Counted from the stretch's first letter, positions 43,795 to 55,326 are shown. The stretch is DNA of 64,000 nucleotides from Euclidia mi (GCA_944739405.2 OX123205.2:40878475-40942474); one strand, 5' to 3'. Numbers and translations are program-made. Notes: generated from the sequence alone by a model not told the origin.

Positions 43795-44935
43795 CAAGGT
43801 TTTGTCAAACTTGTTTAGTCGTTGAGAAAATGGAATTGACTCGAGAAAATTCAAGAGCGATGATTTATTATGATTTTCGAAGTGGTTTAAAACAAAAAAG
43901 TGTGTTAACCGGATGATTTCTGCATTTGGTGATGAAGCCCCATCCAAAACCACAATTTATCGCTGGTTTGCTGAATTTCAACGTGGACGTGTCAAACTCA
44001 GTGATGATCCCCGTCAAGGTCGTCCAAAAACTGCAGTCACCCAAAAAAACGTTGATGCTGTGCGTAAGCTGATTGAGGAAGACCGACATGTGACATACCG
44101 CGAATTTGAGGCAACTTTAGACATTGGCCTGAGTCAAATACAAATAATCTTGCAAGAACAATTAGGTGTAAAAAAGTTGTTTTCCCGATGGATACCGCAT
44201 TCGCGCTGTGAAGAGCAAAAAGCGGCTCGCGTTACTTGGTGCGTCAGAACTCTCGAAAGATTCCACGCAGGATCCTCAAATGCTGTATACAACATTGTAT
44301 CAGGTGACGAATCCTGGATATACGCGTACGAACCCGAAACAAAAATCCAGTCACGAGTTTGGGTGTTCGAAAATGAGTTAAAGCCAACAAAAATCTTTCG
44401 TTCACCGAGTGTTGCAAAAAAGTGGTGGCCACGTTTGTCTCCAAAACCGGCCATGTTATGACTATTCCTCTTGAGGGACAAAGAACGGTTAATCCAGAAT
44501 GGTATGCTAGCATTTGTTTGCCACAGGCCGTTTCTGAACTCCGTAAAGAGAACTGCAACCGCCACATCATCCTCCATCACGACAATGCTAGTTCTCACAC
44601 CGCGCACAGAACAAAACAGTTTTTAGAGCAAGAAAACATAGAATTATTAGAGCATCCGCCGTACAGCCCCGACCTAAGCCCTAATGATTTCTATACTTTT
44701 CCTAAAATAAGGAAGAAATTGCGTGGACAGAGATTTTCTTCACCTGAAGAAGCTGTGGACGCCTACAAAACAGCCATTTTTGAGACCCCAACTTCCGAAT
44801 GGAATGGTTGCTTCAATGATTGGTTCCATCGTATGGAAAAATGTGTCAAATTTCGCGAAGAATACTTCGAAAAGCAATAAATACATTTTTAAATAGTAAT
44901 GTTGTGTCATTTCCTTGATTCTCGAAATTTTCAGT
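43795..44935 (+). mobile_element. mariner transposon, approximate limits
   Basis: The transposase remnant is preceded by TTTTGTCAAACTTGTTTAGT and followed by a short AT-rich 3' part. I could not pair terminal inverted repeats with confidence, so the ends are estimates. Confidence 0.55.
43830..44880 (+). pseudogene. mariner transposase (DD34D), two frameshifts
   Basis: Counting two one-base losses (near 43899 and 44422), the region equals about 350 codons, the usual mariner length. From the ATG at 43830 it reads MELTRENSRAMIYYDF and hits a stop after the first shift. The second block (from about 43901) has the HTH region (SKTTIYRWFAEFQRG), the linker-type motif SRWIPH, and the first catalytic aspartate in SGDESWIYAYEPE. 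The third block has the second aspartate in HHDNASSHT and the third in YSPDLSPND. Exactly 34 residues separate the last two aspartates. All three catalytic positions are kept, and there are no other internal stops, so decay is recent. The protein cuts and joins its own element at TA sites; this copy cannot encode it. Confidence 0.9.
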
Positions 44936-45000
44936 GCTGCCCTCGTAAGTATATCATATAATCCATACTATTACATTCATGAATAATAATAACAATTTTT

Positions 45001-45160
45001 ATTTATAGACTCACGCCTGTGTCCCTGTGTAATATCACACCCATATTTCCATGATATGAATTTGTAGGTCCAAGAATTTGGAAAGCGCAGTAATACTTAT
45101 TCCCTACCCGAGAAGCGAATCCGGAGCCTTCCGATTAGCAGACGTCCATGTAGGCATTTT
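45001..45160 (-). mobile_element. SINE family A, strongly diverged
   Basis: TTTATAGACTCACGCCTGTG at the tail, then a shortened body and a head with AATCCGGAGCCTTCCGATTA. Confidence 0.6.
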
Positions 45161-45514
45161 TCTTAATCTGTTAATAAATAATTTAGTCCTTATTACCTAC
45201 CAAACATAAAAAATATAACCGACTTGACAATCTATTCCTCTTTTTGAAGTCGGTTGAAAACATCAATCAACAGGACCAACCCAAATGTGCAAACAAAGAT
45301 GTTTTAATTCAATAGATTCAGTTGTAACCGTTTGATATCCGCAAGATGTGAAGCCTCTATCCTATAACCCTAATCTTCGTGTTAAATTCGTCCTCTGGGT
45401 GCGGTTAATATCGCGATTCGAGGGACCACGCAGCTAGGGATGTGCGGCAAAATATCGATGTTGATATTGTCATTTCTGACTACGTAGTGATATGCCCCCC
45501 CCCCTCCAATGTGA
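45161..45514. other. Unassigned, with a tiny ACCGACTT foldback
   Basis: 45215-45254 holds AACCGACTT and GAAGTCGGTT facing each other. A C-run (12) lies at 45495. Confidence 0.4.
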
Positions 45515-45747
45515 GTGTGGTGACGGATTAAGAATACGGATTGTCGCCACCCCATATCATCCCATGGGTGTCGTTAGAGCCGACAGAGGGAGCATATTAT
45601 GCAGAGAATAGCACTGTAAGAGAAGGAAAACTTGATACAAACCCTATACTAACCCGTTTGGCCAGCGTGGTATAGCAGGCCAATTCCTCCTTTCAAAGGA
45701 GAGGCCTAGTCCAGCAGTGAACTGCTAAAGGCTAATGATGATGATGA
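45515..45747 (+). mobile_element. Family F, full length
   Basis: GTGTGGTGACGGATTAAGAA, CATCCCATGGGTGTCGTTAG, GTTTGGCCAGCGTGGTATAG, GGAGAGGCCTAGTCCAGCAG, end TAATGATGATGATG. Good copy for a consensus. Confidence 0.8.
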
Positions 45748-46629
45748 GTGATAACCTGTTGGATACAAACGGTTGAGATTGGTTTGTCTTGAAAACTATG
45801 TGCGTTTTTTGGCTGAAATGAAGATGCTGATCAAATAGATTTGTAATGATAATAATAAATATGCTATGAAACTATCATCTGCTTGGTTGTATAGATTCTG
45901 ATCTTGATATAATATGCTATTTACTATAAGACAACCATCTGCTTGTATAAAGCTGCCTTTGAAGGTCATCAATCTCTGAGATAAAGGTGTTCATAGTTTT
46001 CAGGGACATAACAGGCACTCATATTTTATTATATTTTGACGGTGTAAGATACTTATTACTTTACAAGAATGAAGTATGTATTTACATCTAATTGAAATTG
46101 AAATAATAAGACTGTGGGTTACATTTAAATATCTAATTATTTGCAAAACGAACCCATCTGTATAAAAATCTTTTTCACTACAAAAAGGATTATTATTGCA
46201 TAAATCATGCAAAGTAAAAATATATATATATATAAACATATCTGAAATGTCGATATAATTATCGATATTTTGATCGATATATTTTTTTTTACATCACTAC
46301 CACGCAGACCAACTCCAACCGCAACGAGGGTGATTTCAAGAAAAGCGAAGGGGGAGGGTGATAGTATTTCTCTCGCATCGAGTGGAAGGAAGTGTTTAGC
46401 GGGCTTCCTGCCGCGTAGAACTGTGACGTAGCAGCGTAGCGTAGCTCCGTAGCAGTAGTAGTGAGTATCGGAAATTCTCGAATATTGGCATTGTGAACAC
46501 TTTACCGATACTGTGTTTTGTACTTCGTGTGGCGATAGGTGGTTTTGAGATAATTTTCTAGGGATAAAATATAGCTTCTTCTGAGTTTTTCAAGACTAAT
46601 GGCTTAGTACCGCTTATTTTTCATTGTTT
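45748..46629. other. Unassigned
   Basis: 46430-46470 is rich in GTAGC motifs (CGTAGCAGCGTAGCGTAGCT), which recur in a similar patch at 58774-58830. Nothing else was recognised. Confidence 0.35.
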
Positions 46630-46715
46630 AAAAGACAACTTCTGCACTAAGAATGAAACCTGTGTCGCGTGTGGAGGACTCTACTCAAACATAAAATTTA
46701 CGGACACAAACATCA
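46630..46715 (-). mobile_element. SINE family C fragment
   Basis: AAGACAACTTCTGCACTAAG and CCTGTGTCGCGTGTGGAGGA match the 3' side of family C. Confidence 0.55.
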
Positions 46716-46748
46716 CCCGTATTTGTCCTGCCATTTCGGCGTGTGTTA

Positions 46749-47333
46749 AGCCGCGTTCACATTTATCTGACGTGTCGCGTCACACGCTCCCTGTCACAAT
46801 TACCTACCGTTCACATTTGTCTGTCGCCGTCTTTCGCGATATGATGCAATTTTGATTCAGTTCTGTTTTGGCTCTCGAAGAGTTCACGCATTCGCAATAT
46901 TTTTGATGAATTATCCGATTCAGATTATGAAGATATGGAATTATATTTATTTATTAACTTTATAAACACACATAGCGTATAAAGGTGGACTTAATGCCTT
47001 AGGCATTTTCTGCCAGTCTACTTTAGAGTGGTGCAAAGATTAATGGTAGGTGTATTTAAAAAAAGGGAGTTTGACTTAAACATATACAGGATGTCACAAG
47101 ACCCATCACCAAGCCGAAGTTTGCTCGTTTTGGACATCATGCCAAGTCATACTAAGCAAAAATTATTTTTTGAAGTTAGCACATTTGTAAACTAAAATTA
47201 AAAGTGCCGCGACACTACAGACGCCGTCACGACCGACTGCATCAGATAAATGTGCACGCTCTCATTTAAAATGTATGAAACCGATTGCTCTCTGTCGCGT
47301 CACGATAGATCGCGTTCGAGAGTGAACACGGCT
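46749..47333. mobile_element. Non-autonomous Harbinger-like transposon with TTA duplication
   Basis: AGCCGCGTTCAC (left) pairs with GTGAACACGGCT (right). TTA lies directly outside at 46746-46748 and 47334-47336. Subterminal CG-rich motifs occur on both sides. The interior holds a LINE 3' UTR scrap (46938-47040, same as 48440-48500) and a truncated CAGGGTGT MITE (47093-47205). Confidence 0.7.
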
Positions 47334-47497
47334 TTACACCAACCGCAGTTACGGGAACACGGTTGAAAACTTATAGAATTAAAATACACGGTATAGACGC
47401 GTTTTATATTAGCATGATATGTGTTCAAACAATCAAAGTTTAGAAAATATTCAAGGATGTTTAATTTTGTTTATTTTTATCAAGACATCTTGAAATT

Positions 47498-47886
47498 AAA
47501 CTACAGTTTACGGATTTTATCGCGATGTATTGGTTTCACTAAGTTATTACATTTGAAACGAATGATCTAGAAACTACATGTTTTATTTATTACTAGCCAA
47601 CGTTTCGAATTCTTTACAGAAATGTAATAACTTAGTGAAACCAATAAATCTCGATAAAATCCGTAAACTGTAGTTTGTACCTTATTTATAATTATACATT
47701 AAATAAACATCATTTTATAATCTATATGTAGCTTAATCTAATCTTAATGTCTAAGTAGTATATGTACAAAAAACCGCAAAAAAAAAATATTGAAAATATT
47801 TACAAGGTTTTGGCGTCGTAAAATGCCTCCGCATCAATGTCATCGGGTAACGTGCCCAGAAGGCTGGCAGCATTAAACTGTAGTTT
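47498..47886. mobile_element. 57-bp inverted repeats with Penelope-like motif, split by a LINE
   Basis: 47498-47554 and 47620-47676 are inverted copies with few mismatches. The loop contains CCAACGTTTC (47597-47606), the complement of GAAACGTTGG in the Penelope-like repeats at 14483 and 34785. The right arm was split by a LINE tail, with AAACTGTAGTTT duplicated at 47665-47676 and 47875-47886. Confidence 0.65.
47677..47874 (-). pseudogene. Short 5'-truncated LINE tail with 12-bp duplication
   Basis: The minus strand reads NAASLLGTLPDDIDAEAFYD, then AKTL and a stop. This is the same family as 24597-24919. Flanking AAACTGTAGTTT marks the insertion. Confidence 0.7.
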
Positions 47887-48240
47887 AATTTCAATGTGTA
47901 ACATTCGCGTAAACCCAAGAAGGTACTCAAGGCATCTTTCTTGGCGTCCCCTTACATCTGTTAGAAGAAGGAAAATGACAGGCCATTGACCCCGCGTACG
48001 GTTAACATTAGTAGGTATGTTGTGTTTTGTTGTATTGTGTGTAGGTAGATTGCACGTTGTGTTTTCAATATTTTAGCTCGAATACGTTGGGCGCTGCATT
48101 TTCTGTCAGATGTGGGAACAAAATAAATTTTATACATAGTATGAAATGAAGTCCTCGTTTTTTTCTCGTATGAACGCATAAAACTCAAAAACTAACTAAC
48201 AGATTTTACTGTTATCACTAATAGATAAGGATATTAATGG
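47887..48240. other. Unassigned
   Basis: Nothing recognised. Confidence 0.4.
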
Positions 48241-48390
48241 GATGACGGTCCAGTGGATAGCGTATGTGTCTGCTGATCGGAGGACCCGGGTTCGATTCCC
48301 GGATCAGACCAAGGAAGGGTTTTTGCGAATTCTCAGTAGCAGCACGAAGTCTGGTAATACGCCCGGTACGGCAAAAGGCTCGCCCCTTAT

Positions 48391-49164
48391 TTCTTTTTTT
48401 TCTTTTTTTATTTTAAACTTCATATATATACACAATGTATACAGGCGGACTTAATGCCATAGGCATTTTCTCCCAGTCTACCTTAAAGTGGTGCAGAGAG
48501 AAATGAAGTAGGTGTAATGTATGACTAAAGAAAAAGAATTTAAACTAACAAAATTACATACATTTTTAGGTTAATACATGCAAACAAATAAACATATTTT
48601 ATATACATACTTAACAAATAACACATAATTACAAATTATACACAAATATATATATCCAAATTATAAACCTACATACAAATATACATGACTAGTACATAAT
48701 ATCATATATAAGTATATATATACATATAGATAAATAAATATACATAAATATATTAAATTAATTTGAAATTTATATGTTTTATGATACAATCGCCGACTCA
48801 GCCAATAAAAGTTCCTTCACCTTAGTCTTGAATGTATACCTAGTCTTGGCCATCCTGATTTCAAGAGGGAGGGCATTCCAAAGAAGGATAGATTGGACAG
48901 TGAAAGAATAGTGAAGAAAATTGGAGTTGTGAGAAGGGACCGTAAGAAGAAGGTTGTTAGTAGAACGGAGGTTTCGTTCATGGTTAGTGCACAAAAGTTG
49001 AAAATAGGGGGCTAAATACTGCGGAGAGGTGGGGGACGTAAGGATGGTATAAAGGGTAGTGAGAGCACGCAATCCACGGCGATGACGAATAGGAAGCCAC
49101 TTTAGTTGGGAGCGATAAGTAGACACATGGTCATACTTGCGAAGATTGAAAATTTCATGAGGCG
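48391..49164 (-). mobile_element. 5'-truncated CR1-like LINE inside the SINE
   Basis: The T-run at 48392-48410 is the poly-A end of a minus-strand copy. The 3' UTR (48411-48778) includes GGCGGACTTAATGCCATAGG, also found at 46970. Coding sequence follows at 48779-49126. No target duplication is visible. Confidence 0.75.
48779..49126 (-). pseudogene. C-terminal end of a CR1/L2-like reverse transcriptase
   Basis: The 115-residue frame starts STYRSQLKWLPIRHRRGLRA and continues LTTLYTILTSPTSPQYL, then LLWNALPLEIRMAKTRYTFK and a stop. LxWLPxRxR and LWNxLPxxIR are hallmarks of the last part of CR1/L2-type polymerases. The rest of the protein is missing through 5' truncation. Confidence 0.8.
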
Positions 49165-49257
49165 TAAAAAGTTAATGGCGAAATGTGGGTATAATGTTAC
49201 ACCTCTGTCTACCCCTTCGGGGATACAGGCGTGAGTCTAAAGTAAAACGTCTTCTTC

Positions 49258-49477
49258 TTCATTGTCGGCTGAATGTGTGGCTAACTATGGTGTCAGAGTT
49301 ATCAGACTGCCAAAAAGACCCTTAAGATTCTTCTCCGGAATCAAGAATCGGGACAACAGCTTAACGTACCTTCTGAAGTACGGTAATGCCATGATGTGAA
49401 TATGACACGCGCTCATCCTTCCAAGCGGCTACCTGTGTAAGTGGTACTTAACTTTGCCGTCAAGTTGCGAGCCTCAA
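49258..49477 (-). mobile_element. 5S-derived SINE
   Basis: Complement of the 5S-like block lies at 49410-49465 (CATCCTTCCAAGCGGCTACC, TACTTAACTTTGCCG). The body toward the left matches 1180-1290 (GTGTCAGAGTTATCAGACTG). Confidence 0.65.
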
Positions 49478-49482
49478 CCTAA

Positions 49483-50467
49483 CGGCCTGGCCACGGACAA
49501 TTCGCTCCAGCGAAAATTCGCGCGACGCGACCGGCGACGCGACTGGCGACTGAATCAAATGTATAGAAATGTTCTAAGCATGCCACGCGCAGCGGCGACC
49601 GGCGACGCGACCGGCGAATAGCACCGAGCGGTACAGCGGCGTGTCGCGCGACACGTCGCGCGACCAATACAGATGTATGAATTAGTACGGCGCACGCCAC
49701 GGCGTCGAGCGGTAGTCGCGGCGACTAGCGCCAGTATAAATGAGTATGAGTCAGTATAATTTTTTTAGTTTATTTCTCCGCGAGCATGATATTATTCTTA
49801 GAATTTTTAGTTAGGCTAGCTATTTGCAACATCTGGATATTATCTATATCTACATAAATGTATACAGTATAAATAAAGTTGAAGTGTCTGTCTGTGATTT
49901 CAAAATGCCTAAGTTTTTAGAAGTGCATATCCTACCTAGTTAGTTAGCTACATACGCTTTTCCGTATTTTAACTCAAAACTCGAGTTACAATACCTACAA
50001 GCGTCGGCTCAGTACCTACACATTCAGTAGGTACCTACAGAATGTATACCGAAGCGCCTTGAGTTTGGTATGCAGTAGGTTAGGTGGGTATACCGAGCCT
50101 GACGCTCGTAGGTATAAATCGCGTTCCGACCGTTTGTATAAAGATAAAGTACAGTACCAATACAGTTTTCAATATCGTGGTTAGGTACACAATATCAAGT
50201 CTGCCTCTGTGATCTTGCGGTAGTGTAAGCGGATCATGAAGTCTCGGGTTCGATTGCCGGGTTGAAACAAATGTGATATTGCCACCAAAGTCCGTACAAT
50301 GTCGAGCTAAATTTCATAAAAAGATCTCAGCTAATGTCGTCTCGCTCCTGGTCTACACTGGTCGGGACGGCGAACGCCTGTGCCCGTGGCATGTTTTTCG
50401 CGTCGCGCAAATTGTCGCGTCGCCGGTCGTGTCGCAGGTCGCGTCGCCGGTCCACGTGGCCAATCCG
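49483..50467. mobile_element. Non-autonomous Harbinger-like transposon with TAA duplication
   Basis: CGGCCTGGCCACGGAC (left) pairs with GTCCACGTGGCCAATCCG (right), and TAA lies directly outside both ends. Subterminal arrays of GCGACCGGCGACGCGAC-type motifs occur on both sides in mirrored orientation. The interior has a foldback (49995-50120) and a tRNA-like SINE head at 50203-50268 (B box GGGTTCGATTGCC). No transposase. Confidence 0.7.
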
Positions 50468-50801
50468 TAAGTTACGCTAACGAGCGCTTATCTAATCTTT
50501 TGTAATAAAACGTCTAACAAAAAATAATTAAATGTCACTTAAAATTAAAGCTGGACTATATCAAAATAAGACAGTCAATCTTTAAACTTCATTTCGTATT
50601 ACTTTATATTTAGAACTTTTATGAAAAGATTCCATCCCGAGCCTTTAAGAGGCTTACGTAGGTTCAATGACATATATTAATAGTATCTATATAATATATC
50701 TATGTAGATGGTGCAACAGTTAACATAGTATCCTTGGCAAGCCGAGGGTTGTGGATTCTACCCTCCTACAGTTTTTTTTATGATTATGTATGAACTTTGC
50801 C
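50468..50801. other. Unassigned
   Basis: 50700-50775 (AGTTAACATAGTATCCTTGG, GGTTGTGGATTCTACCC) may be a worn tRNA-like head. Confidence 0.35.
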
Positions 50802-51029
50802 GTCCGTGTGGTGACGGGTTAAGAATACGCAATGTCACCACCCCATATCATCCCATGGGTGTCGTAAGAGCAGAAGCATGTTATGCAGAGAACAACACTG
50901 GAGGAGAAGGAAAACTTGATACAAACCCTATAGCAACCTGTTTGGCCAGCGTGGTATAATAGGCCAATTTCTCCTTTCAAAGGAGAGGCCTAGTCCAGCA
51001 GTGGACTGTTAAAGGCTGATGATGATGTA
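50802..51029 (+). mobile_element. Family F, full length
   Basis: GTCCGTGTGGTGACGGGTTA, CATCCCATGGGTGTCGTAAG, GGAGAGGCCTAGTCCAGCAG, end GGCTGATGATGATG. Confidence 0.8.
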
Positions 51030-51069
51030 CTTTATGTAGTGACTATAGACTACAAAGTGTCATTACCTC

Positions 51070-51285
51070 ATTTAATTCGGTAGGTGTCATAAGAGGTGAC
51101 TAAGGAAAATGCTTGCAGGAAATTGTATCTTTCGGAAGATACAGGAAACTCGTCATCTAACCCTTTGCCAAGCCAGCGCGGTATAGTAGACCGAATCTAG
51201 CTTTTAACTCATAATGCTTGTGACGCTTATTTGGAGAAGTCTATGTCCAGCTGTGGACAGCGATAGGTGGTATGAGGAAAATAAA
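51070..51285 (+). mobile_element. Family F-related, old copy
   Basis: GTAGGTGTCATAAGAGGTGA, AGCCAGCGCGGTATAGTAGA, GTCCAGCTGTGGACAGCGAT. It follows the younger copy in the same orientation. Confidence 0.5.
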
Positions 51286-51400
51286 ATATGTGTATGTTAA
51301 ATAAGAAATAGTGAAAATAATATCTGTTCACAAAACGTACACATATCAACAGTTAGTATGAAAACATAAGGTCATCATATTCACTATACTTATTTCTGGA

Positions 51401-51571
51401 TATAAGGCAAGAGGAAGACCAAAGAAAAGATGGATGGATTGTGTGAAGGATGACATGAATGTAAAGGGAGTGAATAATCAGATGACGTCTGATAGCAGAG
51501 AATGGAAGAGAAAGACATTCTGCGCCGACCCAAGTAATATGGGAACAGGGCAGGCTTAAGAAGAAGTAGAA
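51401..51571 (+). pseudogene. 5'-truncated LINE tail with 11-bp duplication
   Basis: TTATTTCTGGA lies at 51390-51400 and 51572-51582. The frame reads ARGRPKKRWMDCVKDDMNVK, then REWKRKTFCADPSNMG, ending near an AAGAAG tail. It is a shorter copy of the family at 14961-15323. Confidence 0.8.
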
Positions 51572-51737
51572 TTATTTCTGGATTTCGATTTTTGCTCATA
51601 ACAATATTTCTTTCATCTCGTAATTATGCGAAATCAGTAATTTTGAGACCATGTCTAGTGTAATGATGCCGAAACGTGTTTAATAGTTACGCAATTAAGA
51701 CCGTTACATTAATATACGTATGTATATTTTTTCGTTC

Positions 51738-51998
51738 GACTGCCTCCTTGGTCCAGGAGATAGCATATGCGACTGCTGGTCGCAGGTCCCGGGTTCGATT
51801 CCCGGGCCGGGCAAAAGTGTAACTGGGTTTTCCCGAATTCTCAGTAGCAGCACGGAGTCTGGTGATATGCCCGGTAACGGCAATAGGCTCGCCTCCTATT
51901 ACGTGGGACCTAAAAATTCGTGGCGAAATGTGGGTGTAATATTTACACTTCTGCCTACCCCTTCGTGAATACAGGCGTGAGTCTATAAATAGAAAAAT
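51738..51998 (+). mobile_element. SINE family A, full length
   Basis: Head GACTGCCTCCTTGGTCCAGG, B box GGGTTCGATTCCCGGG, intact body and tail GGCGTGAGTCTATAAATAG. Confidence 0.85.
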
Positions 51999-52870
51999 AT
52001 TTTTCATATTATACCTCGTTACTTCATATTATATCGAAATGATTTTCTAAAGCGTCAATTGTTGTAAAAATAGTACCAAGCCCCGAGATCACAACTACGT
52101 CAAAATAGACACCACCAAGTCTAAGAATAAATACGAGAATATCACCAAATAAATATTAAAAAAAAATTCTATCGCCATTCTTCAGATATGTGGGAATGTT
52201 TGTAACAAAAATTGTTACAAATATTCCCACTAACTGGGAATACCATTTACTAAATTAAATGTAGTATAACAAGAAATAAATTCTCTTCGCTCATAAACCA
52301 AAACGGGTGAATTGCTCGTATTTTTAAAGCAGAGCGATAAAATATATAAAAAAGGCGTTTTACGACAAATGCTTTGCGAAGTCAAGAATCGTAACAGCTA
52401 TCAACGATCGATAGATATCGATATAGACGTCGGGTGTCGAGTTAAGCGTCGACATGAGTTAGATACGCGCTCGAACTTTGCTTGTAGATGTTGTCGAAGT
52501 TCGGTAATCATTGATTGATTACCTTGGCGGTACAATTGCGGATGTTCTGGCAATCAAAAGTTCTATGTATGTGTGGTAGAGATATTTCTGTCAGTAAATA
52601 ATATATATTGTTTATTATTTTAACAAAGCAAGAGTTCTTAGAAAGTCTGGTTTACTTATTTCATTTGGTCTATCCATGGAGAAATTATAACTATCCTACT
52701 ACTACGTACGTATCATAAACACGAGAGTTTGTGAAAATAAATGAATGGATGTTCGTTACCCTTTCACGCAAAAACAGGATTTGAAGGGATTTTGTGGCAA
52801 CTTTGCTTTATTTTACTAGCTGCTGTGTTTATGCTCGCTTATATATTTAATTATTCTTTCATTTTCGTGT
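51999..52870. other. Unassigned, with a near-perfect hairpin
   Basis: 52190-52207 and 52213-52230 are 18-bp inverted arms with one mismatch and a 5-base loop. Confidence 0.4.
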
Positions 52871-53105
52871 GGATGTTTCGCCTACGCTGGTGTCGGAGTT
52901 TTCAGACCGCCCTAAGGCCTCCGACATAGCCTAACGATTCTTGTCCTGAAACAAGAACCGGACCCGACAGCATTACGTGGCCCCCGAAGCACGGTAGCGC
53001 TCAGATGTAAATGTCAGACACGGCCACCCATCCAAGTGGTGACTTGTGCTAGCGTTGCTTAACTTTGCCGACCTGTTACGATCGGCAAGCCAAGTCTCGC
53101 TATGA
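52871..53105 (-). mobile_element. 5S-derived SINE
   Basis: Complement of the 5S-like part at 53020-53080 (GGCCACCCATCCAAGTGGTG, GTTGCTTAACTTTGCCGACC). The left side matches the SINE body (TGGTGTCGGAGTTTTCAGAC, CTTGTCCTGAAACAAGAACC). Confidence 0.7.
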
Positions 53106-54334
53106 CCGCTACATTTAATTTAGTTATGTCTGATGTCGAAATAGCACATGGGCTACCTATAGTTACGGTAACCGACACTATACGAGCGAACCCGCAAGCA
53201 GAAGCTAGCAGTATAAATATAGTACAGCTATAAAAAATCGCTTTGTTTCCTCCCACGTAAACTTCAGCCATTAACCACACGAATACAGAGCATTGATCGT
53301 CCGCCACTCATCACACAGGTAAGAGCGAACAACCGCCAATTATGCCCAACTTTTCTCGTAAACACCCATCCGCAACTTTAGTACAGTCGGCTATATAGGT
53401 AGAGATACATTTACGATGTATCCATGATGTGTTTCTCAAAATTATAAAGCAGCGTTCCTGAGTTAGCGATGGGTGACTAGCAAACGATAATTGTGCTGTT
53501 TTTTTACCACCATCTTGAATATAGGACTAATCCTACTCTTATTCGCACTACTACATCAACTGTGTAGCCAGGTTGCGCAGTAGTGCCCACAGAGACACCT
53601 AGTTTTGACACTCGTGAAATCCCGCGGAAAACTTAACTGTCTGGGAACCCGCAAATAATTTAATCAGAAGTTTATTGGAGGAGATGAAAAATCCTGACCA
53701 CCATCTGCTGCCAACCTCGAAGACAGTCTCATATAAATGTATACGTTTGGAATAATCGTCCCGCTATCGCTTAAGCCTCGGTCACCGCTTTAAGGTAGGC
53801 TTTGGCCTTACTCATATCATAAATGCGAGTGTAAATTTAGTTTATACCATCAGACATTATTTATTTACTGATCATAAAGATTTCTATAACTATTTTCATG
53901 GGTTCAGTAAATATACGGGGATGTGTTTCGTGTACTTTCTGCACTGATTGATTAGTCGCTAATTATAAAAAAATAATTTAGTTTTCGACTACCGGATGAA
54001 AAATGGTTATATAATGGTTGCCAATATTATATCGGACTATGTCCATATTAAAAGAAAATTTTCATTACCAATATAGAGCACTTTATTCGCCGACTGTACC
54101 ATTTCTAAGATCTCGCTTATCGAAACTTTATAATTCATTGTGGCGGAGCGATAGCACTCGTGATAACACGGATACGTTTCATGAACGTTGCTAGATCTGA
54201 TATTACCTGAAGTTGTATAACTTATTGCGAGGTAAGTTCTAGTGGAGTATTTTGTCTTTGGTATAAATTGAACAAGAGACTAGGAGACCTACTACTCATA
54301 AAAATATACTACAGGTAATTAATTTTATATAAAA
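53106..54334. other. Unassigned
   Basis: A minus-strand frame at 53106-53307 has a hydrophobic run (YSCTIFILLASACGF), but nothing supports it as a gene. Confidence 0.35.
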
Positions 54335-54541
54335 CTAGAGGACGCCAGCAGCTACGCCTGCATTTTTTTTTAATTTACCCGTTTTGGCCGATCCCGTGGG
54401 AATTTCGGGAAATCCCTTCTTAGTGCACCCCTACGGTTCCCAAGGAACATACATGCCAAATTTCAGCTTCCTGCGCACAATAGTTTCGGCTGTAGCGTGT
54501 CTGTCAGTCAGTCAGTAACGCAAGGATTTTATATATTAAGA
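54335..54541 (-). mobile_element. Family H (Helitron-like), full length
   Basis: On the minus strand it starts TCTTAATATATAAAATCCTT and ends GGCGTCCTCTAG at 54335, followed by T. The 3' part has GCAGGCGTAGCTGCTGGCG, able to form a small hairpin. No target duplication, as expected for Helitrons. Confidence 0.65.
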
Positions 54542-55326
54542 TTTCTCACTGACTTAGTAGTTTCCTTTGCTGAAGAAAATTATAAACATAAAATAAAGGG
54601 CACAAAAGAAAAAGAAGAGGAAAAAGAAAAGGAAAAAGCAAACGAGAAAATGAAGAGAGGGTGATTGGGCTTCCGGCTTTCTCTCTTGCCAAACAGTACT
54701 TTATTACATTCATCAAGGGTTGTGCTTGCCAAGTCAAAATGACACATTCATGCTAAAACCAAGACGACTACTACTACTTATATTTTAAATTCAAATCGTC
54801 TTAATTACACAATCAAACCAATCTATTTATCTTTGAACATTGAGAAAGAAAATTCAAAAACTCTCTCCCTGGTGTCAGTGTAATCAATATCGATACTCTC
54901 CACTTAGTATTAAACATCGGAGCACTGTCGTGTATATACAAACAACATATTAGAAATCCTCAACAACACAGCTTAAAAATAAAATATAAATCTTAATTTA
55001 TTTCATTTCATCACAACCGTTAACGATATACACTTGACAGCCGCGAAGGGAAAACTTAACGTTGTAGGAGGGCCTCGTTCTTGATAAATGTCAACAACAA
55101 ATGTACGAAGAAAAATTTCTCCAATAACAAGTTCTGACAAGTTGAGGGGCCCACCTCTCTGCCTACCCCCCGCAGATTACTAATTTATCGCTACACTTTA
55201 CACCATTTTATTGTTTCGAAACAACTTTCGTTTCTTGCTCGTTTTTCTTATTTCCCCCAAAACCAAGTCGTTAAAATTATTACTTGTTTCCTTTACAAAA
55301 CTTGTGCTTTGACCAAACATCCATTA
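54542..55326. other. Unassigned
   Basis: Nothing recognised. Confidence 0.4.

Larger units (their letters stand above)
48241..49245 (+). mobile_element. SINE family A split by a LINE
   Basis: 48241-48390 holds the head (GTCCAGTGGATAGCGTATG, B box GGGTTCGATTCCCGG) and body to GGCTCGCCCCTTAT. The tail resumes at about 49165 (TAAAAAGTTAATGGCGAAAT) and ends GGCGTGAGTCTAAAGT. About 10 bp of SINE is missing at the joint. Confidence 0.8.

Noticed and set aside
53059..53307. Minus-strand frame with a hydrophobic segment
   Set aside because: It runs into the 5S-derived SINE, and no splice signals, homologous motif or neighbouring exon support it.
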